A DNA stretch of 64,000 nucleotides from Dermatophagoides farinae. Taxonomy: Eukaryota > Arthropoda > Arachnida > Sarcoptiformes > Pyroglyphidae. Within the stretch, counting starts at the first letter, position 1. The number at the start of each line of letters is the position of its first letter. Where the stretch lies: contig NC_134683.1 of NCBI RefSeq assembly GCF_024713945.1, positions 2,594,501 through 2,658,500 of the forward strand, given 5' to 3'. Positions 27,101 to 39,555 of this stretch are shown here, in pieces. The notes beneath the pieces are model-generated. The model saw only the letters and a list, made by a program, of their open reading frames with translations. It was not told the DNA's origin and ran no database searches. Position numbers and translations under genes: made by a program.

Positions 27101-29151
27101 CTTTGATGAATGTGGATCATCGCACTGTTTGTGTGTGTGTGTGTGTTTAAATTCCAACACTTGGTTTCATATTTCAAACACATCTATCCATCATATCAAA
27201 ACCAAAAAAAAAAAAAAAAAAATATAGATGGATGAAAAAGTGGAAAAAAAACAATCCCAAAAGTCTTTGGATTGTTTTTTTTTCTATCCGCTCACAAGAT
27301 GAACATCATCATCATCATTATTATCATTAGGGAATAATAACACAAACGATATAGCTGTTAATTTAATTAAATCTTGTTATATATCCATTTCACTGTATGT
27401 ATGTAGAATGAGAATCTTCACTAATAATCATTTGTATAGTGTGATATCACTATAAATTTTCATATAAATAAAAACATAGCTAAAATAGATGTGAAAACTG
27501 ACTAGAAAAAAATACACACGGTAGTCATTATTATATTTTTTATTATTATTATCTAAAACTATCTAAAAGTATATTCAATTTGGAAAATAAACAAACAAAG
27601 TAGTATCCCAGCTGCCAGGCCAACGGACATCATAATAATAATAATAATAATGGACAGAACACAAACACCAATGATGATAAAATGAAAATCATTTGATTGA
27701 TAACAAAAAGCCCGTAGGGTAAAAGAATTTTCCATTTTTTTGATGAATCAAAATTTTCTATTGAAAATAATTAATAATAAAACTTTTTCAATGAAAATGA
27801 AAATGAAAAATGTTGACCAAAGCGTTTTGACTATACACTATATAGTAAAGATGATGATCAATTTTTTATTGGAATATTTTTTCCATTTCCATTCAAATTA
27901 TCATCATCATCGTCATTTTTTTTTTTTTTTTTTGGTTGTCATCAAAAAATCACTGACCCAACCAATCGAAGAATATTATTATGATTTCAATAAACATTCA
28001 AACATTCTTGATTATTTATTTTTGATTCTTTATTGTAAACAAGCCACCAAAAAAAAAAAAAGAAAAATTTTTCCAATCAATCCATTTCCAATTTTCATTT
28101 TATAATTCATTTCGAATTCAAGTGTTTTTTTTTCACTTCATTGATTAAATATTCGTCGTTTTTTGATTTTCATCTATTTTTTCCATTTTATTCCCCAATT
28201 TATCATTAATGTAATTCAAATCTTCTCTTTAGAATTGCATTCCCTCATTCTCTCTCTCTTTTTTTGCCATACACGCTGACTCATGCATTATTCTTGTTTC
28301 GTTTGTTGTTATTTTCATTTTTTTTTCTCATTAGATTTCTCTTCTTCTTCTTTTTTTTGGAAAGTTTAATCAAAGTTCATTTGGCATCCTGATTGCTATT
28401 TTCATGGAATAAAATTATCACAAAAAAACAAAAGTTGAATACGACTCAAATGTTTATCATCACCATCATCATCATAATTTTGGCGATGAAAATTTGCACC
28501 AAATAACCAAACTGCACACACACACCATTGTCATTTTGTATGTGTGAATGTTTGCGAGTGAGAGCAAAAAGAAAATGAACAAACCAGTTGTTTGAAATTT
28601 ACATTTTTTATTATTCTTGTTTCACCTTAATTAGTAGTGTGGTCCAAAATTTCTTTTATTTTTTCTCGAAATGAGTTTTTTTTCTCGTATTTTTCAACGA
28701 GAAACTGAAAATCATGATTCTTTTTTTGTCTATTTTTTTTTGTTCTTTTTGTTTTTGCATTCCATTGGAACTTTGATCTGTTAATTGCTTTTTGATTTAC
28801 TCATTTTTATCGGTGAACACAAATTTTAGCTTTACAAGGTAATAATTCGAATTTCATCATTATACCGAGAATATGATGGAAAAAAAAATTTTCGTTTCTT
28901 CTTGAATGTAAATCTATAGATCACGTCATACGTTTTTAGAATGGAGCATGGTTTTCGATGATGATTGATTGGGGTTTTATGATATCTACACTAGCGCACA
29001 CACACACACATACATACTCAACACACATTAAAATAGAATTTTTATGATTATTTTTTTCTACTGATGATCATATCAATGTGAAAAAAATAATGTATAGCCA
29101 GGTGCTACAGTTTTTTTTTCATCATTTTCACATTGGTTATGTAATATGTTC

Positions 29152-29182
<31 letters not shown>

Positions 29183-32100
29183 ATAGACTATGAAACAAAG
29201 AAAAAAAAAATGAACAGAAAAAAAATTCAACCTGCTTATGGATATGAACCTGCTGTCATATTTGTTCTGAATTCATATTGTTTGAGTCATACAGCGGTGC
29301 TGGTAGTATCGGTGGATCAAAACAGACAAAAAAAATCCAAGTTGTTTTCCCGAATCAAATCATTCTTATGAATGATGAAATTTTACCGATTCAAAATTCT
29401 TAATAAAATCGGGAAAAAGAAATCATCATAGTAACCAAAAAAAAAAAAAACATGAATTTTGTGTTTATCAATGGTGGAAATATGGAAATTTTGAAAATCA
29501 AATCAAGCATTTATTTACATCATCATATGATCAAGGGAACAGAAAAAAAATATTCAGAATCAGCAACACAAAAAAGCTGTTGCGATCCATTCAACTGGAA
29601 TTTTGAGTATGAAAACAACAACAACAACAACAGAAACAATCAACCATATGAAATTTTTTTTTATTCATTTCTTTCAAGTGTCATATACTGTCAAATCATT
29701 GAATTGAATTTAAGATGCGATTTATTTTTGCAAATTTTGAATTTCATAAATTTTTCCATCATTCTGCAAAGAAAAAAAAAACATTCATCAATGAATCAAG
29801 AATAATCGAGACACTTGGATAATTTATTTTGTGATCGAAAAAAAAATTGTCATAACAATAACAAAATAAACGTAAACATATATGAATCAAAATGATGATG
29901 AACAGAAAATTCATTGGAATTAGCAATCCTCATACTCATTGAATGGCCATTGAGTAATAATAATAATATTCATTATCATTATAAAGTTTAATGGTAAAAA
30001 AAATTCTCGCTCAGATTCTTATTATTTTTTCTGTTGTTTTTTTTTTTTTTTTGGCCATCAAGAATCAAATGTAATTTATAGTTTTTTTTTCATTTCATTA
30101 TTAATATTAATATATATAATTCCATTATATTCATAAAGATGATGATGATGATGATGATGAATCATGATGACCAATAATAATAATAATAATAATCAAGATG
30201 GTATCAAAGTAGAATCAATAAATAAATATTCTGATTGAATGAGAATACAAATAATTTTTTTGTTGTTTTTTCTTGCAATCCAAAAGAATATCATATAAAT
30301 GAATGGAATTGAAATTATGAAAACATGAATGTAGTGAATGAATTTCAAATATTTTTCCATTCTCTCTCTCTTTCTCTTTTTCTCATTCTTTTATCGTGAC
30401 TATGACGTGAATATTAATAATGACGATGATGATAATAATAATAATGATAAAAATGGAATGAAAAAAAAAACAAATAAACATCAAGCTAGAATTTGGATCC
30501 ATTTTCATTTCTCATTTTGGTATTTGTTGTTGTTGTTTTTTAATAATAATAATAAGAATCATCATCACATTTTTTTTCACAAAGATCGAATCTAATAATA
30601 ATGATAATATAATAGATTTCAATTGAATGAATATTTCTCGATTTTCGGTTCATTTGTTTTTTAGATGATGGTCCAAGTTTGGATTCCTTTTATTTTACTT
30701 GTTTTTCATTCCATTATTTTTTTTTTATTTCTCTCGAAACTTGAAATTTCAGTTGAACGATAAATATGAAATCAATCTACAAATACGCTTGGATCAGCAA
30801 ACAAACAAACAAACAAACAAACAACGTACAATCGAATTGAAGAATCTCAAATTCTAGTGAACATTAGAAAAAAAACAGAATTTTTTTTATTATACAGAAT
30901 TGTGTAATGTTTAATTTTTGAATAATAATAATTTTTTTTTCTTGATTTTGATAAATTCCACAATTTTCATTTGATTCTTTTCTTGATGAAACTTGAATTT
31001 AATTTATCATCAAGATCGGGAAGATAGAAAAAAAAGTGCGGAATTGAAGTTCTGATGTTTTCACGATTCTCTTTCTCTATCTCTCTCTCAAAAAATAAAT
31101 AAATAAACTTTTACAAACGATGAATTAAGCAAATTGGATAAGAAAATCAAACAAACTTGTCTTTGAATGAGCTACGATTCGATTCAAACGAATATATCAA
31201 AAGTGTTCAATACATACTTGTGTCACTATATATATATATAGTTGAAGAGACTATTATCTGGAAAGCTTAAAAACGATTTTTTTCAACAGAAAAAAAAACG
31301 AAAATTTTCAGTTTCAACTTTTTCTTTCTCCACTCATATACAGTTGTGTTTTCTATCAGACAAAAACATTCTGCTAGAAAAAAAAATCATCAACAACAAC
31401 AACAACAAGATTTCAGTGAACATCAATGGAGATTTTTTTTTATATATTCATCAGAAATTTTGTATTTATATCCATTCCAGCAAAATTGTGTAATAGCATT
31501 AATTTGATTCATCATCATCATCATCATCATTCACGTTTTTTACCAAAAACAAAAAAAAACAAACGGCAACCAAACAAACCACACAAATGTTGACCAGATT
31601 TTGTTTGTTTGTTTGTTTGTTTGATAATAGAGAAAAAAAATCGAAAATAAATCTGAAATGAAAACGGGTATCACATCAGATTAAATTGAATCATCATTGC
31701 CAATTACTGTTGAAAAAAACAAAATAATAAGCTTAATAAAAGCTTCATTCATTGTTGAAAACAACAAACATAATAATAAAATCGGTAAAACAAAAAAAAC
31801 AACAACAAGAAATAAATAGAATGTTGACTGTATTTATGTGTGGCCCGTGTTAATAAATGGCCAATGGTCATTTTTTTTGCGAATTTCAACAACTTTGATG
31901 AATCATATCGATGAAATGAAAGAGTCGAAATAGTGATTTTGTGAATTGAAAACAAAACAAAGATAATAATACTGGACAACATAATATAATTTTGGATGTT
32001 AAATTGTTTTTTTTTTGTTAAATCACATGATGGGTTAAAATTCTATGGTCAAATTGTTTTTGGATTGTTTTTTTTTTTTTTGCTTGGTGCAACTAAAACA

Positions 32101-35100
32101 CACAAAAAACTGACTTTGTTACATGCTTTGTCTGTTTTTTGGATAATTATTGGCTAATGACCGTAATCGTCATCGTCATCATCATCATCATCATCGCAAG
32201 TATCCATCATTGCGATGATCATCTTGACTTATCTTTCACAAGTGTTATTTACTTTCACAATAGAAAATGGCTTCCAAATTGGTTGCACTTGAGAACACCA
32301 GAATCTCTCCACCTCCAACAAAAAAAAAAACAAAAAAAATTTAAAAAACAAAAGAAAGAAACTTAAATCGTTTATAATCGAAAATAACAACAACAACAAC
32401 AACAACAAATGAAATTACTTTTTGTTTCAAAATGAACATTAAACGAAAAAGAAAGTAAAACCAACAACAACAACAACAACAAAATGATTAGTTTGGCACT
32501 GAAATTCATTGTACAATGAATTCTGTTATAGAATAAAAAAAACTGATTGACAACAAGACTGAAACATAATTGGAACAAATATATAAATATATATAGAAAC
32601 AAAAAACAAGCAGAAACATCTGCAATACTGTTGTGTATAGGGTTCAATTTAAAGATCGATCAATCATTCAATGTAATGAAATGTTAGTTAGTTAGTTAGT
32701 TAGTTAGTATGGTAGTGTGATCGTCATAGAATAATAACGATCAAAAAAAAACAAAAAAATTTAGGTAACTGACTCTCAATTCAATTCATATGGCCGATAA
32801 AACTTTCAAATGAATCAAATTAACTTGGTTAATAGAAGTTAAAAAAAGCTTTCAATATTTTTTTCCCCCCTTCTTCATCATTCATTCATTTATTTATTCT
32901 CAATAAAATCGGGATCGAAAGTTTACATGTTTACCAAAGTCGTATTGCATTTTAATGTCAAGATTAAATTCATTCATTTTTTTATATATATATCGAATAT
33001 CGTAACAAAGATAAATGATAAAATAGTAGTGGTGGTGGTGGTGATGGTGGTGTTTGTGTACCAAAATGAAAATGAAAAAAAAAACAACAACAGTCCACCA
33101 GGAAAAAAAAGTATATAAATAAAACATGGAATCAGTAGACCAAAAAGGGATAATCAGGAAAAAAAAGTGATTTCGATAAACAACAACAACAACAACAAAA
33201 AAAAAGTTTGTTCAAATTAACTTAACAAAAGTTTTTGGTTTTTTTTCCATACAAACTATCAATGTAAAGTATAGAAGTGGTCCCCAAAGAGTTAAAAACA
33301 GCTCAATGTTTTTTTTTGTTCTATGTATACGAATGGATTTGAAGTGAAAGGGAAAAGTTAGATGAAAATTCAAAATTCTTCATTCATTGATAGAAGATTC
33401 AGCAGAATTCATGATGATGATTTTCATTGGAATAAAAAAAAAAATTTTTATTAGTGTGTTTCTTTGCCACACTTTTTTTTGTTTTGTTTTACCACCAAAC
33501 GACAATATGATGTAATCAAAATTATATATGATAAATTTATGCCTACTAAGCAAAAATGAAAAAAAAAAATTCCAGAATTCCAATTACTCAATCAATGGCT
33601 TTTTTCTTGCTAATCAACGGCAAATCATTCATTAGTTCATCATCATCATCATCATCCATATGAAAAAATAAAACAAAAATACAGCCAATTTGACCTTTCC
33701 AGGTGGATACATTGTTGATAAATTGTAAACAGAGAAAAAAAACTTTTTTTTTGTTTTGTTTCTAATTCCAAATTAAAAAATGATGATGATGATGATGACT
33801 ATGTTTATGATGATTATGATGAAAAAGTTTTCGTTAACAATGATGATGATGATGATTGAGTTGAAAACAATTGAAAAACATAAAGGTCATGATGATTTTT
33901 CATTCTGTTGAATTATCATTTTTATTAGCATTTACATAATAATACTGAAAGTATTAAAAAAGTTTATACCAAGAGAAAAATAGAAATTAAATATTAACGA
34001 CATTCAGGTCATAAAAAGAATGAAATTCAAGAATTTCTTCATGTGTATACATTGCATGAAACTAAATATATCTGTTGCTCGATGGCAGCGGATTTTAATT
34101 TAAAAAAAAAATGATGATGATGATGATAAAAAATTCATATGAATTTGTTCATCGAAAAAAAATATCCTACTTGCACAAAATTACAGAATTGATCATAGAT
34201 GAATGGAGAAAAGATTTTTACTTTGACTTTTAATTTGAAATATAATATAATTATTATATAACCTGTCAAATGCCAAATTAAATGTCAATGTGAATCATAA
34301 TAAATCATAGAAAAGAAGCAATAAAAATTCAGAATCAAGAATTCTTCGTGATTTTCACTAATTCACTCATAACGATGATGATGATGATGATGGAAGAAAT
34401 AATTGCAAGATAGAGATATATAACACCTGCATTCTGATAAAAAAATCATAACGAAAAAAAAGAAATATTAAATGAAACCTAAAAATAGTTAATGATTATC
34501 GATTACACTCAATTTTGTATGTGTGTGTGTGTGTCTGTGTTAATTAAATGCAACATAATCTTTGTTGAGAATAAAATGAAAAACAACCAAATTCTTGAAA
34601 GAAAATTGACAAGAATCAATGATTTGCCACATCATCATGTGATATGATATGTATATGATATAAAAAATGGTAAGATAAAAAGATATGCTCTTTTTTATGT
34701 TAGATAATGGTGATTATTATAGCGATAATATCATTTCTTTTCATCCATTGAATGCATAAATATTATAATTTGGTTTACATTTATTGTGAATATTTCTGAA
34801 GAATTTTTCTGTTTGATGATGATGTTTTTACTTGGAATATAAATGATAATAATCATTTGGTAATTACGATGATGTTATGTTACAAACATGAAATAACTCT
34901 CTGGTTGTCCATTTGTTTTTTTTTCTATCAATTTATTCATTTATCAATACATTTTGATCGATTTAGTGATGGTGGTCGGCAGCTTAATCACAACATTATT
35001 ACATAATTGAATGCATAATCATCATCAACATTATGGATTATTTACTTTAGATCAAGAAATTCATTTGTTTGTTTGTTTGTTTTTTTTTCTTCTGATTTCT

Positions 35101-37135
35101 AACAAAATAAACAATTGGTTAGTGGATAGAGATGATGGTTTCGTAATTTCGATTAATAGTAAATAATATTTATTATTCATCAATTAGTGGTAAATAAATA
35201 AATAAAAAAAAAAAATTCGATACTTACCGATCTATTGATATTGCCATCAATGTGAAAACGCTTGCAGCCACCGATAATATAGCAATGAAATTCGATACTT
35301 TACAGAATAATTCTCCAAAAGGCCAATTTGAATTTAACATGTAAATAAAATTAAAAATGACATTCAATGTCGAAACCATTATATCGGCAACGCTTAAATT
35401 GACAAGAAAATAATTTGTTACTGTACGCTAAATGTATGGTGTGTAAGAATGGATAATTGGACCAAAAAAAAAACCACAACAGAAAAACAAAAGATTACAA
35501 AAAAAAAATTAAAAATTACAAAAAAAAAATGATGAAATTAATGAAAAAATATTGCGTGATAAATTCCAGAAACCAGAACACACAGAATGGTTTCACAAAC
35601 ACAAACACAAAACAAAACAAAATTTTATGGGCTGTCCATAATGGACATCATCATTATCATTTGATTTTTTTTTTGTTACAAGCAAAGCAAAGCAAAGCAA
35701 AAAAAAAATTTCTATTTTTGGGCTAATAATAATTTCATTTCATTTCATATAATACAACTCTTTATTATTCCTGTTAATTCTTTAATGATTTTTCCGGAAA
35801 TAAAAAAAAAATGATCGGTATATGAATGTCAGTTGTAGTGAACACTCTATTCGGTTGTATCATTCATTAGAGAAAAAAAAACGTCATATACAAACAAATG
35901 ATAACGGGAAAAAAATGAAATGAAAATGAAAATTTCAACTCAATTACTGTTGCTATATAATATTTTTCGTTTGGATATGAAAAAAAAATGTAAAACTTTT
36001 CGACCACAAAATTCTGTTAAAATTCTGCTATCCATTTTGGGTTTCCTTTTTCCATTTCGATTAACTTTTTATAATAAATAAATTCTATTCGTCATATACA
36101 ATTGCATTTAATGGACATCATTTTCAAATGATGATAACAACATTTGTGATTCAAATCGATTACATTTGAATTTCCGTTTGTTAATCGTTCTTACTGCGTA
36201 TATATACTGTGTTATACTGTGATTGAATTACAAAAAAAAAAATAGTTAATGAAATTGAACATTGGATTTACCATTCTTTTATTGGTCAATACAATCCATA
36301 TCACAATAATATTACCGCCAGCGGCAACAAATACCATTGTGCCAAATATGAAACTCCATAAAATTTGTTGATATAAAGGCATTATATAAATATTACGTTC
36401 CATTTGTTCTTCATCTGATAATAATGAATAATTTCCAGTTGTTTCTTCTGTCATATCTAACAGTGTATTTTTATTATAATTAGTCACTGTAATTGTTTCC
36501 CATATTGATGACATTGTTGAATTTGTCATCATCATTAATGATAATGTTGATGGTGTATTTATAAATTGTTGTTGTGGATTTAATTGTGAATAAAATGATG
36601 ATGATGATGACGATGATGATGGTAATGATGATCCAAAAAATGTTGGTGATGCAAAATCCGATGAAGATGATGTTAGAGAAGAAGAAGATGATGATGATAA
36701 TATCGATGGTGGTGTTGCCTGTATTATTGATGATGTAAATGATGGCCATATTGATGATGATGTTTGATGAAATAATGTTGATGATGATGATGATGGTGAT
36801 CTCATCATATCAATATCAGTTCCACTTGTTTCATAGAATAGTGTACTACTACTACTACCACCATTACTACCATCACCAATACCTAAAGATGATTCAAAAC
36901 TTTCATCTGAATAATAATTTGATATACCATTAACTAATTTATCCAAAAATGGTGATTCTGTGATTGGTGGTTGTCGTATGTGTGTCATCGATGATGATGA
37001 TGATGATGATGATGGTGATGAATCAAGAGATGTGGCTGATGATTCGAATAAACGAAGTGATGATGTTGATAAAAATGATGATGACCTTTCACCGTCAACA
37101 TCATTATCATTGTTGGATAAATGAATATTAGACAT
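20872..37135 (-). CDS. TkR86C: Tachykinin/natalisin-type neuropeptide receptor (TkR86C/NKD-like GPCR)
   Basis: Class A GPCR of the plasma membrane for tachykinin-related peptides or natalisin. Eight coding exons in gene order: 37135..36272, 35427..35228, 26826..26669, 26118..26061, 22399..22249, 21978..21940, 21733..21576, 21430..20872. All introns are GT..AG and phases agree, giving 728 residues. The ectodomain (about 255 residues) is Ser-rich with sequons NST and NYS. TM1 ends WIVLTNKRM; then RTVTNYFLVNLSVAD (TM2), SNWPFGELFC (Cys330) and SVFTLMAISIDRYLAIVHPL (TM3, DRY at 354-356). ECL2 has VVCYLEW (Cys410), TM5 YNVIITLVTYILP. ICL3 carries GRELWGSQSIGEC and QMESIKSKRK, hallmarks of the family. 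TM6 has VCWAPYHIYF and TM7 SNSVYNPFVYCWMNSRFR. The tail has a Cys cluster (FCCTC, possible palmitoylation), then His/Asn, Ala and Thr tracts. The match to NKD is closer than to TkR99D as I remember both; the natural ligand cannot be read from sequence. Confidence 0.93.
22400..26060 (-). other. Receptor intron 4 (3.7 kb)
   Basis: Intron between the ECL2 exon and the TM5 exon. Contents are microsatellites, including the (ATG)21 tract, CA tracts (about 23268..23282, 23645..23661, 23700..23714, 25293..25318), (TTTG)6 near 22407 and poly-A/T runs. No coding or RNA gene recognised. Confidence 0.7.
24038..24100. repeat. (ATG)21 trinucleotide microsatellite
   Basis: Twenty-one perfect ATG/GAT units inside a receptor intron; the longest GAT-type tract in the window and probably polymorphic. 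Confidence 0.95.
26827..35227 (-). other. Receptor intron 2 (8.4 kb), after the DR of the DRY motif
   Basis: Intron separating the TM3 exon from the ICL2/TM4 exon. It is AT-rich with GAT/CAT clusters, TG/CA tracts, an AAAC run (about 30799..30824) and a GTTA run. Open frames present (for example 29452..29805, 117 codons on +) look like chance ORFs without family motifs. Intron size in this gene varies from 145 nt to this one. Confidence 0.7.
32683..32708. repeat. (GTTA)6 microsatellite
   Basis: Six and a half GTTA units. It is not the arthropod telomere repeat (TTAGG), which has an additional G. Confidence 0.9.
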
Positions 37136-38566
37136 TTTTATTTTTTGAATATCGATATCATTGAATTTGAATTGAAAAAATGAAAAAATCTATATATAAC
37201 ATGAATATGGATGAAAAACATTATTATTTTAATGGATTTTGTTTCATTTATTCGTTTCATTCAATTCATATTGTTAGTATTGATTTATGATTCATGTGAA
37301 TAAGATGCCGGTATGATGATGACGATGTAGAAAACATTGGAAAAAATCTATTATTATCGATTATGATGATGATGATGATAATGTTATCAATGTCGATCTA
37401 TATGACAAAAATAGAAATAACAAAGCAATCGGAAGATAAATAATTTAGGAGACACACACAGACACACAGAACGAATGTAACAAACACAAAATGATTTCTA
37501 ACAAAATCTCCTATAGGAAATTTTTCTACTGTTTTTTTTTTTTTTTTTGACAATTATCTGTACAAAATTCTGGAAAACATAAAAATAATAAAATCAAAGA
37601 AAATGAATTAAATTTATTCGATTAGTTCTTTTGTTCCGGAATTTTGTTTAGATGTACACATATCACACAAAATTACACAATCGTTTTGTGTTGTTTTGTA
37701 ACAATAATGATAATTATGGTAATCACCGCGTGTTTGTGAGTGCTTGTGTGTGTGTAGGATTTTTCTTTGACTTGCCACAATTTGATTATAGGATGAATAC
37801 AATCACACCAACCAACAACATCATCATCGTCAAACAACTATGATCGTCATTGTATAATGATTGAGCAGGAAAAAAATATGGAGGAACCAATGGAAAAAGT
37901 TAATGGCACAAACACATTAAACTCGAATCAAAACAAAACATAAATTATGATATACCAAGCCAGAATATTGAAAAAAAAATCTGGATCAAAACGAAAAAAA
38001 AAAATCGAACACGAAAATTAAATGAATAAATGTTGTTTACACACCAACACACCAACACACACGAAGACCACCACCGACGGGGAAAAAAATGAAAAAAATT
38101 TCTTCTAATCATCCAGGATCACTGAATGTATTCATATCGTCGAAACACACACACACCCATTCACAATTAGTAGACGCCACAGACGCCAAAAATTTTTTCT
38201 CCAAAAAAAAAATCTTTTTGTTTTCGTTTCACAAATGTTTTATGTTAGAATTTCAGAAACAAAAAAAAAACGAACATTCACCAGCAAGAAAAAAAAAGTT
38301 TTAAATGTGAACATTAAAAAAATTATAATGTCTTTTTTGTTTCTTTGATTCTTTTTCGGAATTCTGAATGAATGAATGAAATTTATTCTCATTTCATATG
38401 ATTGGATGAAAAATTTTTGAACAAATAAACCGCAACAACAACAAAGAGAAAAAAAACAATTTGATTCATACACACATATCACACATTAATACAAAGTTGA
38501 AAAATATATTTTTAAATTGAACCCTGTAGTGATTGATTACAAACAAAAATGGAATCGATTGTTTCA

Positions 38567-38596
38567 AATGAATGAATGAATGAATGAATGAATGAA
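38567..38596. repeat. (AATG)n microsatellite
   Basis: About seven AATG units. A similar tract lies near 59637..59660. Confidence 0.9.
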
Positions 38597-39523
38597 TTGG
38601 AAGGATTTATAGCATCAATTTTTGTATATATCACAAAGTTGAATGAAAATGAAAAACATTTTTTTTTTGTTTTTCTCAATCAATGAAAATATAAATAGCA
38701 ATAGATTATTTGGAAACAAACAACAAAAAAAAATTTCATCAAATGCAATGTGTGTATGTAGTGTGTGCGCACGAATTACAAATGAAATAATAAAACATAA
38801 AAATGATGCCGATGATCGTCATTTTTATACCGAAAAGTTTCCAAAGATTGTAGATTGTAAAAATGGGCAAACGATGTGCAAAATACAACCACAGATACAT
38901 ACACACACACACACACAGAGAGAGATACCGATACTGGAACCATCATGTACACGCATGTGTGTGTGTGTGTGTATAGATTCAAAGAATTTTTTTTTTTTTT
39001 TTGAAACGAAATTTGTTGAATCAAAATAATGGTGAAAAAAAATAAAATCTGAAAAAAATTCAATTTTTTTTATTGTTGTTCATATGTGTTTTGTTTAATT
39101 GTGTAAATTGTAATGCGTCATAAACACATGTGTGTGTAATAATCATGATGATGATGATGATGATGATGATGATTGGATCATTCACTGTCAGAATCAATCA
39201 TAACTGTATTTCTTTGGCTGTTGAATCCATCATTTAGAATGATTTTTTTTTCGTTGATGCGCATCATTGTTTTTTTTATCGATTGGTTAATTTTAAATTT
39301 AAACCCGAATAATTACAAATTGTTCTTATTTCGTTTGTTCCATTTGGAAATGGATTTCATTTTATTATTATTGTCCATTATCATCATCATCATCGACAAT
39401 AATAATCATTGTCCAATTTTGATCCATTTTATCTAAAATTACAAAACAAGAATTAAATTAATTAAACGTTAATAAAATAATATAACCATTTTCAAATTCA
39501 AACTATCGATTGTTTGAATGATC

Positions 39524-39555
39524 GATATATATCGATCCATCAATCGATATATATC
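39524..39555. repeat. Perfect inverted repeat, 13-bp arms and 6-nt loop
   Basis: GATATATATCGAT and ATCGATATATATC are exact reverse complements separated by CCATCA, so the strand can fold into a 13-bp hairpin. Each arm is itself nearly palindromic. It is non-coding. Confidence 0.9.

Noticed and set aside
29452-29805. 117-codon ORF in receptor intron 2
   Set aside because: No motif, CAA-repeat content and no splice support. At this base composition many ORFs of about this size arise by chance.
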